DNA of 7,004 bases from Bacillota bacterium (GCA_028287415.1 JAQBPS010000184.1:1-7004); one strand, 5' to 3'. Shown: positions 1-5,808, counted from the stretch's first letter. Notes: generated by a model from the letters alone, not told the origin. Made by a program: numbers and translations.

Positions 1-1
1 G

Positions 2-496
2 TACGATCCCGAGGCGGCCTGGCGCGATGCCGCGAGCCATCTGACCGCAAATCCGCAGGCGGCCGCGATGCTGTTGGAGTTTGCTTCGTTTGCCCAGATC
101 TCGGCGGTGACGGACCAGGAGGCGCCGGCGCTGACGCAGGCGATCGCAGCTTACTGGAACGGGGCGCCGGACGGTGCGGCGCAGTTGGAGCGGCAGTTCA
201 CTGCGATGACGTCGCTTCCGGGCCGGTTGCAGACCAGCATGGGGCCCGCCTTTTACGCTGAGGTCGCGCCATGGGCGGCAGCGCTGGCGCACAAGGGTCA
301 GGCGGGTCTGCTGGCGCTTGCGGTGGACGGGGCTGTGCGGCGGGGGGAGGCAGCCACGGTGCGGCAGAAGCTGCCCGAGCTGCGGCAGCAGTTGGCGGCG
401 ATGCAGGCGGAGCAGGCGACGGCCTACATCGGCGTGCAGCTGGTCGAGGACTTCTGTGGACAGGTGATCAAGCGGGGCGAGCCGCTGGCTAAATAG
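2..496 (+). CDS. C-terminal part of a probable GH84 beta-N-acetylglucosaminidase (5' end outside window)
   Basis: The reading frame is open from the window edge (frame beginning at base 2) to TAG at 494-496, giving 164 residues with no start needed inside the window; the ATG at 68 is internal. The segment starts with YDPEAAWRDA, followed by an alpha-helical, Ala/Leu/Gln-rich region with no membrane segment or repeat. The 'YxPExxW' opening followed by a helical bundle is what follows the catalytic barrel in GH84 enzymes (NagJ/NagH-type, often annotated hyaluronidase or O-GlcNAcase), which remove terminal beta-N-acetylglucosamine. The catalytic Asp-Asp pair would lie upstream and cannot be seen. 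The family call rests on a remembered motif and fold type, so it is moderate. The permease gene follows after 37 bp with no obvious terminator between, so the two may be co-transcribed. Confidence 0.55.
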   Translation, partial: YDPEAAWRDAASHLTANPQAAAMLLEFASFAQISAVTDQEAPALTQAIAAYWNGAPDGAAQLERQFTAMTSLPGRLQTSMGPAFYAEVAPWAAALAHKGQAGLLALAVDGAVRRGEAATVRQKLPELRQQLAAMQAEQATAYIGVQLVEDFCGQVIKRGEPLAK

Positions 497-533
497 GCGG
501 ACCTGGGCAGTCTACCTTTAAGAGGTGGGCGGC

Positions 534-2003
534 ATGGCGGATCGAGTGAAGGCGAAGCAAAAGGGACTCGGTGCCACGGACGTGGTGATGCTGGGCTACG
601 GCAGCATCATCGGGGCAGGACTGTTCGTCGCGAGTGGGCTGGCGATCCAACAGGCCGGCCCGGCGGTTCTGATCGCATTTGCGATCGGCGCCGTGGCTCT
701 GGTGGGGGTACTGACCGGACTGGCGGAGATGGCTGCCGCAAATCCGGCTCCCGGCGGGCTGCGCACGTTTGCCCGTGAGTCGATGGGCCCCTGGATGGGC
801 TTTACGGTCGGCTGGCTCTACTGGGCCTCAGGGGTGGCGACGATGTCCACTGAGGTGACGGCCGCTGCCCTGCTGGCGCACTTGTGGCTGCCGGGGACTC
901 CGCTTTGGGCGCTCACGCTCGCCTTTGCCGTGCTCGTGACGGCGATTAACTTCATGGACCCCCGCGGCTTCGGCAAGGTGGAGGGGGTGCTGTCGTCCGT
1001 CAAGGTAGTAGCGCTCGTCGGTTTTATCGCCATTGGGGTATGGGCCCTCGCCCGAGGGCAGGGTGCAGGCTTGCAGGCCTTGCGGGCCGTAGGCTTCAGC
1101 CCCGGGGCCCTGTTCCCCGCCGGGGCGCGGGGGGTCGGGGCGTCGCTGCTGATGGTGATGGCCACATACGCGGGCGTTCAGTCGGTGGCCATGGCCGCCG
1201 CAGAGACCAGGGATCCGGCCCGGACGGTACCACGGGCGATCGGGGTCCTGACGGTGAGCGTCATACTGCTGTACCTGGGCGCCTTCAGTGTCCTGATCCT
1301 GGTATTGCCGTGGAATCAGATCTTGATGGGCGCAAGCCCCTTTGTTCAGGCCCTGAGCAGCCTGGGGCTTCCGGGACTTCAGCACGTCCTCAATTTCGTG
1401 GTCCTGACCGCTGCGCTCTCAGCCTTGAACTCTTCGCTCTTCGCCATCTCCCGCATGCTTCGGGCACTGGCGCACGATGCCGAGGCACCCCGGATTTTGG
1501 TGCGCTCCTCGCCGACCGGCAACCCGACCTGGGCAGTGGCCGGGAGCAGTGCGGTGCTGCTGGTGGCGATCCTGCTCTCGTACCTGATGCCTGCCCGCGC
1601 CTTCCAGCTGGTCGCGAGTGCGAGCGCCTCCACGGCGATGTTCAGCTGGATCATCATCGGACTATGCCATGTGCGGTACCGCCCGATACTCGAGCGGGAG
1701 GGGAAGCTGGTGTACCGGGCCGGCGGCTTCCCGCTGCTCACCCTGGCCAGCCTTGCGATCATGTTCCTGACGCTGCTGAGCACCCCACTGAACCCCGGGC
1801 AGGTGCCGGGCCTGGTTGTCGCGGTGACGGAGTTCACGCTGATCAGCCTGGTGTACTGGCTGTTCATGCGGCGCCGGCAGGGTGAGCCCGGGGGCGGGGT
1901 CAGGCGGGTTGAGTTTGGCGAACCGGTTGCCGGGGCGGGTGGCGGGGTAGGTGGCGGGGCAGGTACCGGGGCGGGTGGTGAGGAGCGGGTCCCGACAGTG
2001 TGA
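534..2003 (+). CDS. APC-superfamily amino acid permease
   Basis: This integral membrane transporter of 489 residues probably imports an amino acid by proton symport; the substrate cannot be told from sequence. The family signature GSIIGAGLF at residues 23-31 is the unwound TM1 substrate-binding segment of APC transporters. The TM6-loop region YAGVQSVAMAAAETRDP followed by an Arg/Pro-rich stretch matches the conserved 'FxGxExxxxxAxExxxP' block, with Gln in place of the usual Glu. Around twelve hydrophobic segments are present, as expected for the family. The ATG at 534 is preferred over an in-frame GTG at 525 because AGAGGTG (521-527) is then the ribosome binding site at normal spacing; the GTG would lie inside it. 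The last ~40 residues, after MRRRQ, form a Gly-rich cytoplasmic tail unlike the usual family end. The class is secure, the specificity unknown. Confidence 0.9.
   Translation: MADRVKAKQKGLGATDVVMLGYGSIIGAGLFVASGLAIQQAGPAVLIAFAIGAVALVGVLTGLAEMAAANPAPGGLRTFARESMGPWMGFTVGWLYWASGVATMSTEVTAAALLAHLWLPGTPLWALTLAFAVLVTAINFMDPRGFGKVEGVLSSVKVVALVGFIAIGVWALARGQGAGLQALRAVGFSPGALFPAGARGVGASLLMVMATYAGVQSVAMAAAETRDPARTVPRAIGVLTVSVILLYLGAFSVLILVLPWNQILMGASPFVQALSSLGLPGLQHVLNFVVLTAALSALNSSLFAISRMLRALAHDAEAPRILVRSSPTGNPTWAVAGSSAVLLVAILLSYLMPARAFQLVASASASTAMFSWIIIGLCHVRYRPILEREGKLVYRAGGFPLLTLASLAIMFLTLLSTPLNPGQVPGLVVAVTEFTLISLVYWLFMRRRQGEPGGGVRRVEFGEPVAGAGGGVGGGAGTGAGGEERVPTV
1932..1975 (+). repeat. G-tract array in the permease 3' end (potential G-quadruplex)
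   Basis: Six runs of three or four G (1932-1935, 1937-1939, 1944-1947, 1956-1959, 1968-1971, 1973-1975) lie in 44 bases, separated by short spacers. They encode the Gly/Ala tail of the permease. The imperfect unit GGCGGGGNAGGTG is partly repeated, which suggests expansion by slippage. On the coding strand and the mRNA it meets the loose pattern for a G-quadruplex. Whether one forms, and whether it affects the transcript end, is inference. Confidence 0.45.
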
Positions 2004-2070
2004 GGGTCCGGCCACGCCGCCCGCGCGCTGACCGGCCCGCTGGTCAACTCGCTTAACTCGGATGATATCG

Positions 2071-2116
2071 ACAGAACGCGTTTTCGGCTTGACAAAGGCC
2101 GGGGACGCGTTTCTGT
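2071..2116. repeat. Bulged inverted repeat in the permease-sigma gap
   Basis: ACAGAACGCGT (2071-2081) pairs with ACGCGTTTCTGT (2105-2116), 11 bp with a single bulged A. A second short pairing CGGC/GCCG lies inside. The half-sites also contain the palindrome AACGCGTT (2075-2082) and a direct repeat ACGCGTTT (2076-2083 and 2105-2112). A perfect -35 hexamer TTGACA (2089-2094) sits in the loop. The hairpin could act as a terminator for the permease, though no good T-run follows, or as an operator pair around a promoter. No -10 at normal spacing was found; TATAGT at 2118-2123 is 23 bp away. The pairing is seen directly; its role is not known. Confidence 0.45.
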
Positions 2117-2179
2117 TTATAGTAAGGAGGGAAACCGCTCGCCGATTCCGAATCTTTCCCGCAAGTTTCTTCTGCACCG

Positions 2180-2207
2180 TGAAACTTTCCGCCGCTCCCG
2201 CTGGTAT
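2180..2207 (+). promoter_or_regulatory. Candidate ECF-sigma promoter for the sigma/anti-sigma/ytfI/gerW operon
   Basis: TGAAACTTT at 2180-2188 matches the AAC-containing -35 of SigW/ECF-type promoters (TGAAAC). GGTAT starts 17 bp after the AAC and is one mismatch from a CGTAT -10. Known SigW-type promoters use about 16 bp between these elements. The site lies directly upstream of an ECF sigma gene, as expected for an autoregulated sigma factor, and would leave only a short leader before the start codon. The assignment is inference from motif and position. Confidence 0.45.
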
Positions 2208-2225
2208 TGGTGTGTAGAGAGCCAG

Positions 2226-2774
2226 ATGGGGGGCCCACCCGTGGACGACCGAGCGCTTATCGAACTGTGCCAGTGCGGACATCCGGCCGGGTTCTCCCGG
2301 CTCCTGGCAGCATACCAGGACAGGGTCTACCGGACCGCGTATACCTTCCTGCGCAACCGTGAAGATGCCCGGGATCTCACCCAGGAAGTCTTCCTGCGCA
2401 CCGTTCGGGCCGTCAACTCTCTGGACCCGGACAGGCCGCTTTGGCCCTGGCTCCGCCGGGTCACGACCAACCTGTCGCTGACCCTGCTGAAGAAGCGAAC
2501 CCCCCATCTTTCGCTGGATGCCCTGCCCGAATCGGCGCAGCCGCAGGACTGCTCAGCAGAGCCCGCCTGGACGCAATTGGAGATCCGGGAGGCGCTGGGC
2601 GAACTGCCACCGCTCTGGCGGATCGTGCTGACGCTCCGTCATCAGGAAGAGTTGCCCTACGAGGAGATCGCCCGGGTGACCGACCTGCCGGTGGGCACGG
2701 TGAAGACCTATATCTTCCGGGGGCGGCGGCTGCTGCGTGAAAGACTGGCGCTGCGGGAGGGATCACACCGATGA
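2226..2774 (+). CDS. ECF-subfamily RNA polymerase sigma factor
   Basis: This alternative sigma factor of 182 residues has the two-domain ECF layout. Sigma region 2 spans about residues 24-92 and includes the core-binding DLTQEVFLR (50-58) and the WPWLRRVTTN promoter-melting block. A ~25-residue linker follows, then region 4 at about 117-172 with the helix-turn-helix YEEIARVTDLPVGTVKTYIFRGRR. There is no C-terminal extension. An in-frame GTG at 2241 (VDDRALIELC) gives an N-terminus more typical of the family and has a G-run at 2228-2233 upstream; the ATG at 2226 has only weak AGAGAG, so the true start is uncertain by five codons. The stop overlaps the next start in ATGA (2771-2774), the usual arrangement with a cognate anti-sigma factor. 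The likely role is signal-responsive transcription, including of its own operon; the signal is unknown. Confidence 0.92.
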   Translation: MGGPPVDDRALIELCQCGHPAGFSRLLAAYQDRVYRTAYTFLRNREDARDLTQEVFLRTVRAVNSLDPDRPLWPWLRRVTTNLSLTLLKKRTPHLSLDALPESAQPQDCSAEPAWTQLEIREALGELPPLWRIVLTLRHQEELPYEEIARVTDLPVGTVKTYIFRGRRLLRERLALREGSHR

Positions 2775-3184
2775 TGACCTGCCAGGACGATCTCGTCCAA
2801 ATGTACGTCGATGGCGACCTCCAGCCGGCTGAGGGTGACATCGTGGAGGCGCATCTGGCCACCTGTGAATCCTGCCGCCGGCGGGCTGTGTTTTACAAGG
2901 GGCTCTTCTGGGACCTGGCGCACACCGAACGGTTCGCCCCCGCATCCGACCTGGAACCCGAGGCCCTGGCGGAGGCGCTCCGGGCCGAGTGGGTGAAGGG
3001 GCAGGAACCGAAACCGGTCGGTGCAGTCGCTCTGGCCACCCTCTGGTTCACCGCCAATCCGGTCTTCACCGGCACCGCCCATGCGGCGGGCCGGGCGCTC
3101 GCCAGCCCCGCTCAAGCGGCGGGTCGGGCGCTGACCGGCCTCGGCTGGCGGCTCATCGGGCGGAAGGGGGGTGGTAGCCGTTAG
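2771..3184 (+). CDS. Zinc-finger (zf-HC2/ZAS) anti-sigma factor
   Basis: At 137 residues this is the probable partner that sequesters the upstream sigma factor. The N-terminal anti-sigma zinc domain is clear: Cys4, then YVDGDL (12-17), then HLATCESC (28-35), the H-x3-C-x2-C signature of ZAS anti-sigma factors. A helical stretch up to about residue 75 should wrap the sigma factor. The remainder is unusual: only one weak hydrophobic stretch (about residues 83-99), then a small Ala/Gly/Arg region with AAGRAL occurring twice (105-110 and 116-121). It may therefore be soluble or only loosely membrane-attached, with no large extracytoplasmic sensor domain. GGGAGG (2755-2760) serves as ribosome binding site; a second ATG at 2774 is possible. 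The 4-bp overlap with the sigma gene suggests coupled, near-stoichiometric synthesis. Confidence 0.85.
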   Translation: MMTCQDDLVQMYVDGDLQPAEGDIVEAHLATCESCRRRAVFYKGLFWDLAHTERFAPASDLEPEALAEALRAEWVKGQEPKPVGAVALATLWFTANPVFTGTAHAAGRALASPAQAAGRALTGLGWRLIGRKGGGSR

Positions 3185-3923
3185 CGTTGTGCTGGCGATC
3201 CTGTGGGGGCTGCTTTGGGGGCTGCTCTGGGTGCTGGCGGGCCTCGTCGCTCTGCTCCTGATCTTGCTGCTCCTGATCCTTTTCCTGCCTTTCGATATCG
3301 ACCTCCGCCTCGATTCAGACTGGGCGGCGCCCGACTGGGAGGAGGCGATGACCGGGGCCATCCGCTGGCGCTCTCGGGTTCGGTGGGGCCGGGTTATGGC
3401 AGCAGGCGTCTGGGCGGGCGAGCAACTCAGCCTCACTCGCTCGGAGGTCCGCATCTGCGGCATTCCACTGCGGTTCCGCCCCCGGCGGGACAAGGTACGG
3501 CCCGCCAGGCCGAAGCGCAACTGGACGCGGAAGCGGAAGCCCCCGGACCTGGCGTTCATCCTGGCCGCCGCGCAGGAGTCTGCTCGCCTTGTGAGGCGCC
3601 TGGTGGGGGTCACGGGCATTCGGGTCGAGGGCGACATGACCTATGGTTTCCCGGACCCTGCCGTCACCGGGTGGAGCGAAGCGTTCCTCGGGCCGTGGTA
3701 CCGAATGGTCCCAGTTCATCTGGCGCCGGACTTCAGTCGGTCCGCCCTCATCGGCTGGGCGCAGGTGAATGGCCGCATCTACGGCTATCAGGTGGCACAG
3801 GCCGCCTGGCGGGTCCTGGATGATCCCGTGATTCGCGACTGGCTGGCCGAGAAGATCCGCTTCCAACCGATCCGCTACTGGTTATTACGAGGAGGAAAAC
3901 GTCAATGGCGAACGAGTTCATGA
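3171..3923 (+). CDS. DUF2953 membrane protein, YtfI-like
   Basis: The protein has 250 residues. A strongly hydrophobic N-terminal segment (about residues 4-41, including the repeat WGLLWGLLW) ends in the FLPFDIDLRLD junction typical of DUF2953 proteins. A soluble domain follows, with GIPLRF, a very basic linker (about 104-125) and the late block YGFPDPAVTGW with its Gly-Asp-Pro-Gly pattern. In Bacillus, ytfI (DUF2953) precedes ytfJ, and the same order is seen here, which supports the call. Biochemical function is unknown; an anchored role in the forespore or spore envelope with GerW is inferred. The GTG start at 3171 overlaps the anti-sigma gene by 14 bp, with the G/A-rich GGCGGAAGG just upstream; the overlap implies translational coupling. 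The end overlaps the next gene by 19 bp. Confidence 0.8.
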   Translation: MVAVSVVLAILWGLLWGLLWVLAGLVALLLILLLLILFLPFDIDLRLDSDWAAPDWEEAMTGAIRWRSRVRWGRVMAAGVWAGEQLSLTRSEVRICGIPLRFRPRRDKVRPARPKRNWTRKRKPPDLAFILAAAQESARLVRRLVGVTGIRVEGDMTYGFPDPAVTGWSEAFLGPWYRMVPVHLAPDFSRSALIGWAQVNGRIYGYQVAQAAWRVLDDPVIRDWLAEKIRFQPIRYWLLRGGKRQWRTSS

Positions 3924-4273
3924 CCACCATGCTGGAGACTATGGAGAAGCACCTGACGACCAAGTCGGTGATGGGCGAACCGATCAACTACGGCGACGTG
4001 ACGCTGGTGCCCGTGATGGATCTGATGTTCGGTGCCGGTGGCGGCGGGGGCGAGGGCGAGAAGGACCAGGGCAGCGGAGCCGGTGGCGGCATGGGCGCCC
4101 GGCTCTCACCCAAGGCGGTGATCGTGATCAAGAACGGCGAGGCTCAGGTCCTACAGCTCGGCAAGGGCGGCGCCATCGACAAAATTGTCGACGCGATCCC
4201 CGAGTTGATCACGAAGTTCGGTGCGATGCGGGGGCAGAAGGCTGCGCCGGCGGCGGAGCCCAAGGCGGAGTAA
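3905..4273 (+). CDS. gerW: GerW-family sporulation protein (YtfJ-like)
   Basis: This 122-residue protein belongs to the GerW/YtfJ family, which in Bacillus subtilis is made in the forespore and is needed for normal germination with some germinants. The family pattern is present: an N-terminal helix (about 3-18), VMGEPINYGDVTLVPVMDL (22-40), a Gly-rich loop (43-63), then the beta segment AVIVIKNGEAQVLQL (71-85) and a helix with DKIVDAIPELITKF (92-105). The C-terminal tail is short and Ala/Lys-rich. It is somewhat shorter than the Bacillus protein. The Gly-rich loop is long and includes an acidic patch (GEGEKDQ). A near-perfect AGGAGG (3890-3895) lies 9 bases before the ATG, giving the strongest ribosome binding site in the operon and suggesting this product is made in larger amount. 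It overlaps the DUF2953 gene by 19 bp. Confidence 0.88.
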   Translation: MANEFMTTMLETMEKHLTTKSVMGEPINYGDVTLVPVMDLMFGAGGGGGEGEKDQGSGAGGGMGARLSPKAVIVIKNGEAQVLQLGKGGAIDKIVDAIPELITKFGAMRGQKAAPAAEPKAE

Positions 4274-4281
4274 CTGTGCAC

Positions 4282-4321
4282 AGCAAAGCGGCGCTGCCTG
4301 ATGGCGGCGCCGCTTTGCTTT
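4282..4321 (+). terminator. Strong hairpin terminator between convergent genes
   Basis: A 13-bp perfect stem (4282-4294 with 4307-4319) is extended by a T-G wobble and GCC/GGC around a TGAT loop, giving about 17 paired positions. Only a short TTT tract follows on the + strand and none on the - strand. It lies 8 bases after the gerW stop and before the convergent end of the GIY-YIG gene at 4351. It probably ends the sigma operon and may also block read-through from the right. Confidence 0.8.
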
Positions 4322-4350
4322 GACTCCGGGTCGCCGCACCATCGGTAGCC

Positions 4351-4707
4351 TCAGTTATTCTCCCTGATGGGGTTGTAACCACGTTCGCCGTATGGCTGGA
4401 GTTGCTCCAGCCATTTCGTCTCGAGCTTCTTCAAGGCATCCTTGCGATCGAAGTAGCCCGTCTCCGGCTCCTCAAGCACCTCCAGCACCGCAAACGTGAA
4501 CGCATCCTTGCCGAACGTGTTCCAGTCCTGCTGGAGCGCTTTGTTCATGTGCGAGCCCATCTCCAGCGTGAACTGCTGCCCGTTGATCGTCTTCAGGTTC
4601 GGGGTGCTGGCGATGAACAGCTTGCCGTTGCGGGTGTTCTTGATTTGAAAGACCCCGGCCTCCGTCTTGATCTCCTTCGCCGCCCGCTTCAGTTCCTTGC
4701 GGTCCAC
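4351..4707 (-). CDS. Small GIY-YIG-fold protein with eroded catalytic residues
   Basis: A 118-residue protein starts at GTG 4707 (VDRKELKR). An upstream extension of this frame to 4926 is only a shadow of the TetR-fusion gene. GGGGAG (4723-4718) is a suitably placed ribosome binding site inside the end of that upstream gene. The fold signature is visible: GVFQIKN (18-24) for GIY, LFIAS (30-34) for YIG, then GSHMNKALQQDWN (51-63), Glu96 in KKLETKWLEQLQPYG and Asn112 in GYN. Both catalytic tyrosines are Phe (20 and 31), and the usual helix arginine after the second strand is absent (NGQQF at 42-46). The metal-ligand Glu and the Asn remain. It may be a non-cleaving DNA-binding derivative or belong to a subfamily with altered chemistry. 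It lies 7 bp downstream of the TetR-fusion gene, probably in one transcript. Confidence 0.8.
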   Translation of the reverse strand: MDRKELKRAAKEIKTEAGVFQIKNTRNGKLFIASTPNLKTINGQQFTLEMGSHMNKALQQDWNTFGKDAFTFAVLEVLEEPETGYFDRKDALKKLETKWLEQLQPYGERGYNPIRENN

Positions 4708-4714
4708 GTGCCAG

Positions 4715-5767
4715 TCACTCCCCGCCGTATTGCTTGACCAGCTCGGCCAGTTCAGCCAGCGTCTGCGCCACGAAGCTCTGATCCGTCTGAATGCGGAACT
4801 GCATGCTGTTCCCCGGGTTGTGGCTCTCCCGGAACGTACCGTTGATCTCGGCCCGGCCACGAGCGCCAAAGACGACTGTAAAGGTGAGGTTCTCATCGGC
4901 GGTGGTAAAGGTGGCTTCGCCAGCAAGCACCTGGTAGCAGGCGTGCAGTTCGTTGTAGAAGCTGCTCACATTGGCCGTGGTGAACCAGACTTTGCCCTGG
5001 GCCTGCAGGCCCCAGCTGGCAACGGCGGCCTCGCCTCGGCACTGGCGGGGGCCCTGGCTCTCACCCTGGCTCTGGCCCCGGCGGGCGCCCTCGCCCTCGC
5101 CGACATACTCAAATGAGAGACTCAGCCGGCCATACTCGCCGGCGACCGTAAACTGATCCATCGTGATCCATCCTTCCTTGATGGCCTGCCAGCAGCAGGC
5201 GGCTGCCTGATCGACGACAGCGGGCGTCAGATCCAGCCGTCCCTCCTGGGCCGCCCGGACCAGGTGCAGGATCGCCCCATCGATAAAGGCGTTCAACACC
5301 TCATCGTGCACCGGCTTCAACACGCCCGACAGGCGCCCCATTTGCATGCGCTGATCCCGGCCGATCATCACCGCTCGATCCAGGACACGGCTGGCTTCAT
5401 CCAGATAAGGGCTGTGGTAGTGCATCTCCAGGAACCGGAACGCCAGGGGCTTCGCCATCGCATAGGCGACGGACCGCTGCCACACAACCCGGAACTGCTC
5501 GGCGGGCGGCACACCGGCCGGCAGGCCCACGTAGACGGCTTTCTGCAGTTCCTTTCGGAGCCTGCGGTAGAGCTCGTTGGCGATCGCCTCTTTGTTGGCG
5601 AAGTAGTGGTAGAGCGTGCCGACCGACACGCCCGCCCGCTCAGCGATCTGCGGGACGTTGGTCGCATGAAAACCCCGGTCGGCGAAGAGTGCCAGCGCTG
5701 CCGCCAGGATGGTGCTGGGCTTCTCCTCGGTCGTAGGCCGATTGCTGGTTGGGACGCCTCGTGGCAT
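4715..5767 (-). CDS. TetR-family repressor fused to a WapI/DUF6228-like immunity domain
   Basis: The protein has 350 residues, against about 190-210 for a normal TetR regulator. Residues 15-61 form the TetR DNA-binding domain with helix-turn-helix TNVPQIAERAGVSVGTLYHYF (36-56, first and last residue inclusive). Residues about 65-200 are the all-helical ligand and dimer domain, ending in AACCWQAIKEG where TetR proteins normally stop. The frame continues without interruption into a beta-rich domain starting MDQFTVAGEYGRLSLSFEY at residue 203 and ending in a TLAELAELVKQYG helix. Its layout (FEYVG, VWFTTANVSSFYNEL, MQFRIQTDQ) resembles small WapI/DUF6228 immunity proteins; this family call is from memory. 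A Gly/Glu/Gln/Arg low-complexity insert interrupts it (about 223-248). The start at 5767 is chosen because GGAGAGGAGG lies 6 bases upstream; an in-frame ATG at 5803 lies inside the operator. Autorepression is likely. Confidence 0.82.
   Translation of the reverse strand: MPRGVPTSNRPTTEEKPSTILAAALALFADRGFHATNVPQIAERAGVSVGTLYHYFANKEAIANELYRRLRKELQKAVYVGLPAGVPPAEQFRVVWQRSVAYAMAKPLAFRFLEMHYHSPYLDEASRVLDRAVMIGRDQRMQMGRLSGVLKPVHDEVLNAFIDGAILHLVRAAQEGRLDLTPAVVDQAAACCWQAIKEGWITMDQFTVAGEYGRLSLSFEYVGEGEGARRGQSQGESQGPRQCRGEAAVASWGLQAQGKVWFTTANVSSFYNELHACYQVLAGEATFTTADENLTFTVVFGARGRAEINGTFRESHNPGNSMQFRIQTDQSFVAQTLAELAELVKQYGGE
5161..5179 (-). promoter_or_regulatory. Internal ribosome binding site and ATG inside the TetR-fusion gene
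   Basis: On the - strand AAGGAAGG (5179-5172) precedes an in-frame ATG (5161-5159, Met203) by 10 bases. The ATG falls exactly at the junction between the TetR part and the immunity-like domain. Translation from it would release a free 148-residue immunity-like protein from the same reading frame. Whether it is used is inference; the same signal could be the relic of a formerly separate gene whose upstream stop codon was lost. Confidence 0.4.
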
Positions 5768-5787
5768 GAGCGGCCTCCTCTCCATTA

Positions 5788-5807
5788 TCGATTGAACGGT
5801 CATTCGA
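5788..5807. promoter_or_regulatory. Palindromic operator, probably for the TetR-family protein
   Basis: This 20-bp imperfect palindrome begins and ends in TCGA, with 8 of 10 base pairs symmetric (core TGACCGTTCA on the - strand). It lies between the TetR -10 region and the gene, covering the likely transcription start. Size, symmetry and position are typical of TetR-family autoregulatory operators. The divergent gene begins 117 bp away, so this site need not control it. Confidence 0.55.
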
Positions 5808-5808
5808 A

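Noticed and set aside
2037..2044. Small TGACC/GGTCA inverted repeat after the permease as a terminator
   Set aside because: The stem is only five base pairs with an eight-base loop and no T-run.
1379..2095. Long - strand open frames opposite the permease and the sigma operon
   Set aside because: They are Arg/Pro/Ala-rich products of high-GC antisense frames with no recognisable motifs and no ribosome binding sites.
2089..2123. A normal SigA promoter TTGACA/TATAGT before the sigma gene
   Set aside because: The spacing of 23 bp is far outside 16-18 bp; no acceptable -10 exists at correct spacing.
2124..2240. Extended N-terminus for the sigma factor, using the strong AAGGAGG at 2124-2130
   Set aside because: The sigma frame is open upstream, but there is no ATG, GTG or TTG at a usable distance (only ATT at 2145), and the family N-terminus fits the start at 2226 or 2241.
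4708..4926. The 5' extension of the GIY-YIG reading frame to an ATG at 4926
   Set aside because: It lies wholly within the TetR-fusion gene, gives Arg/Ser-rich shadow protein, and a GTG with ribosome binding site at 4707 fits the family start.
5768..5803. ATG at 5803 as start of the TetR-fusion gene
   Set aside because: It lies within the operator at the likely transcription start and has no ribosome binding site, whereas the ATG at 5767 has a strong one at 6 bases.
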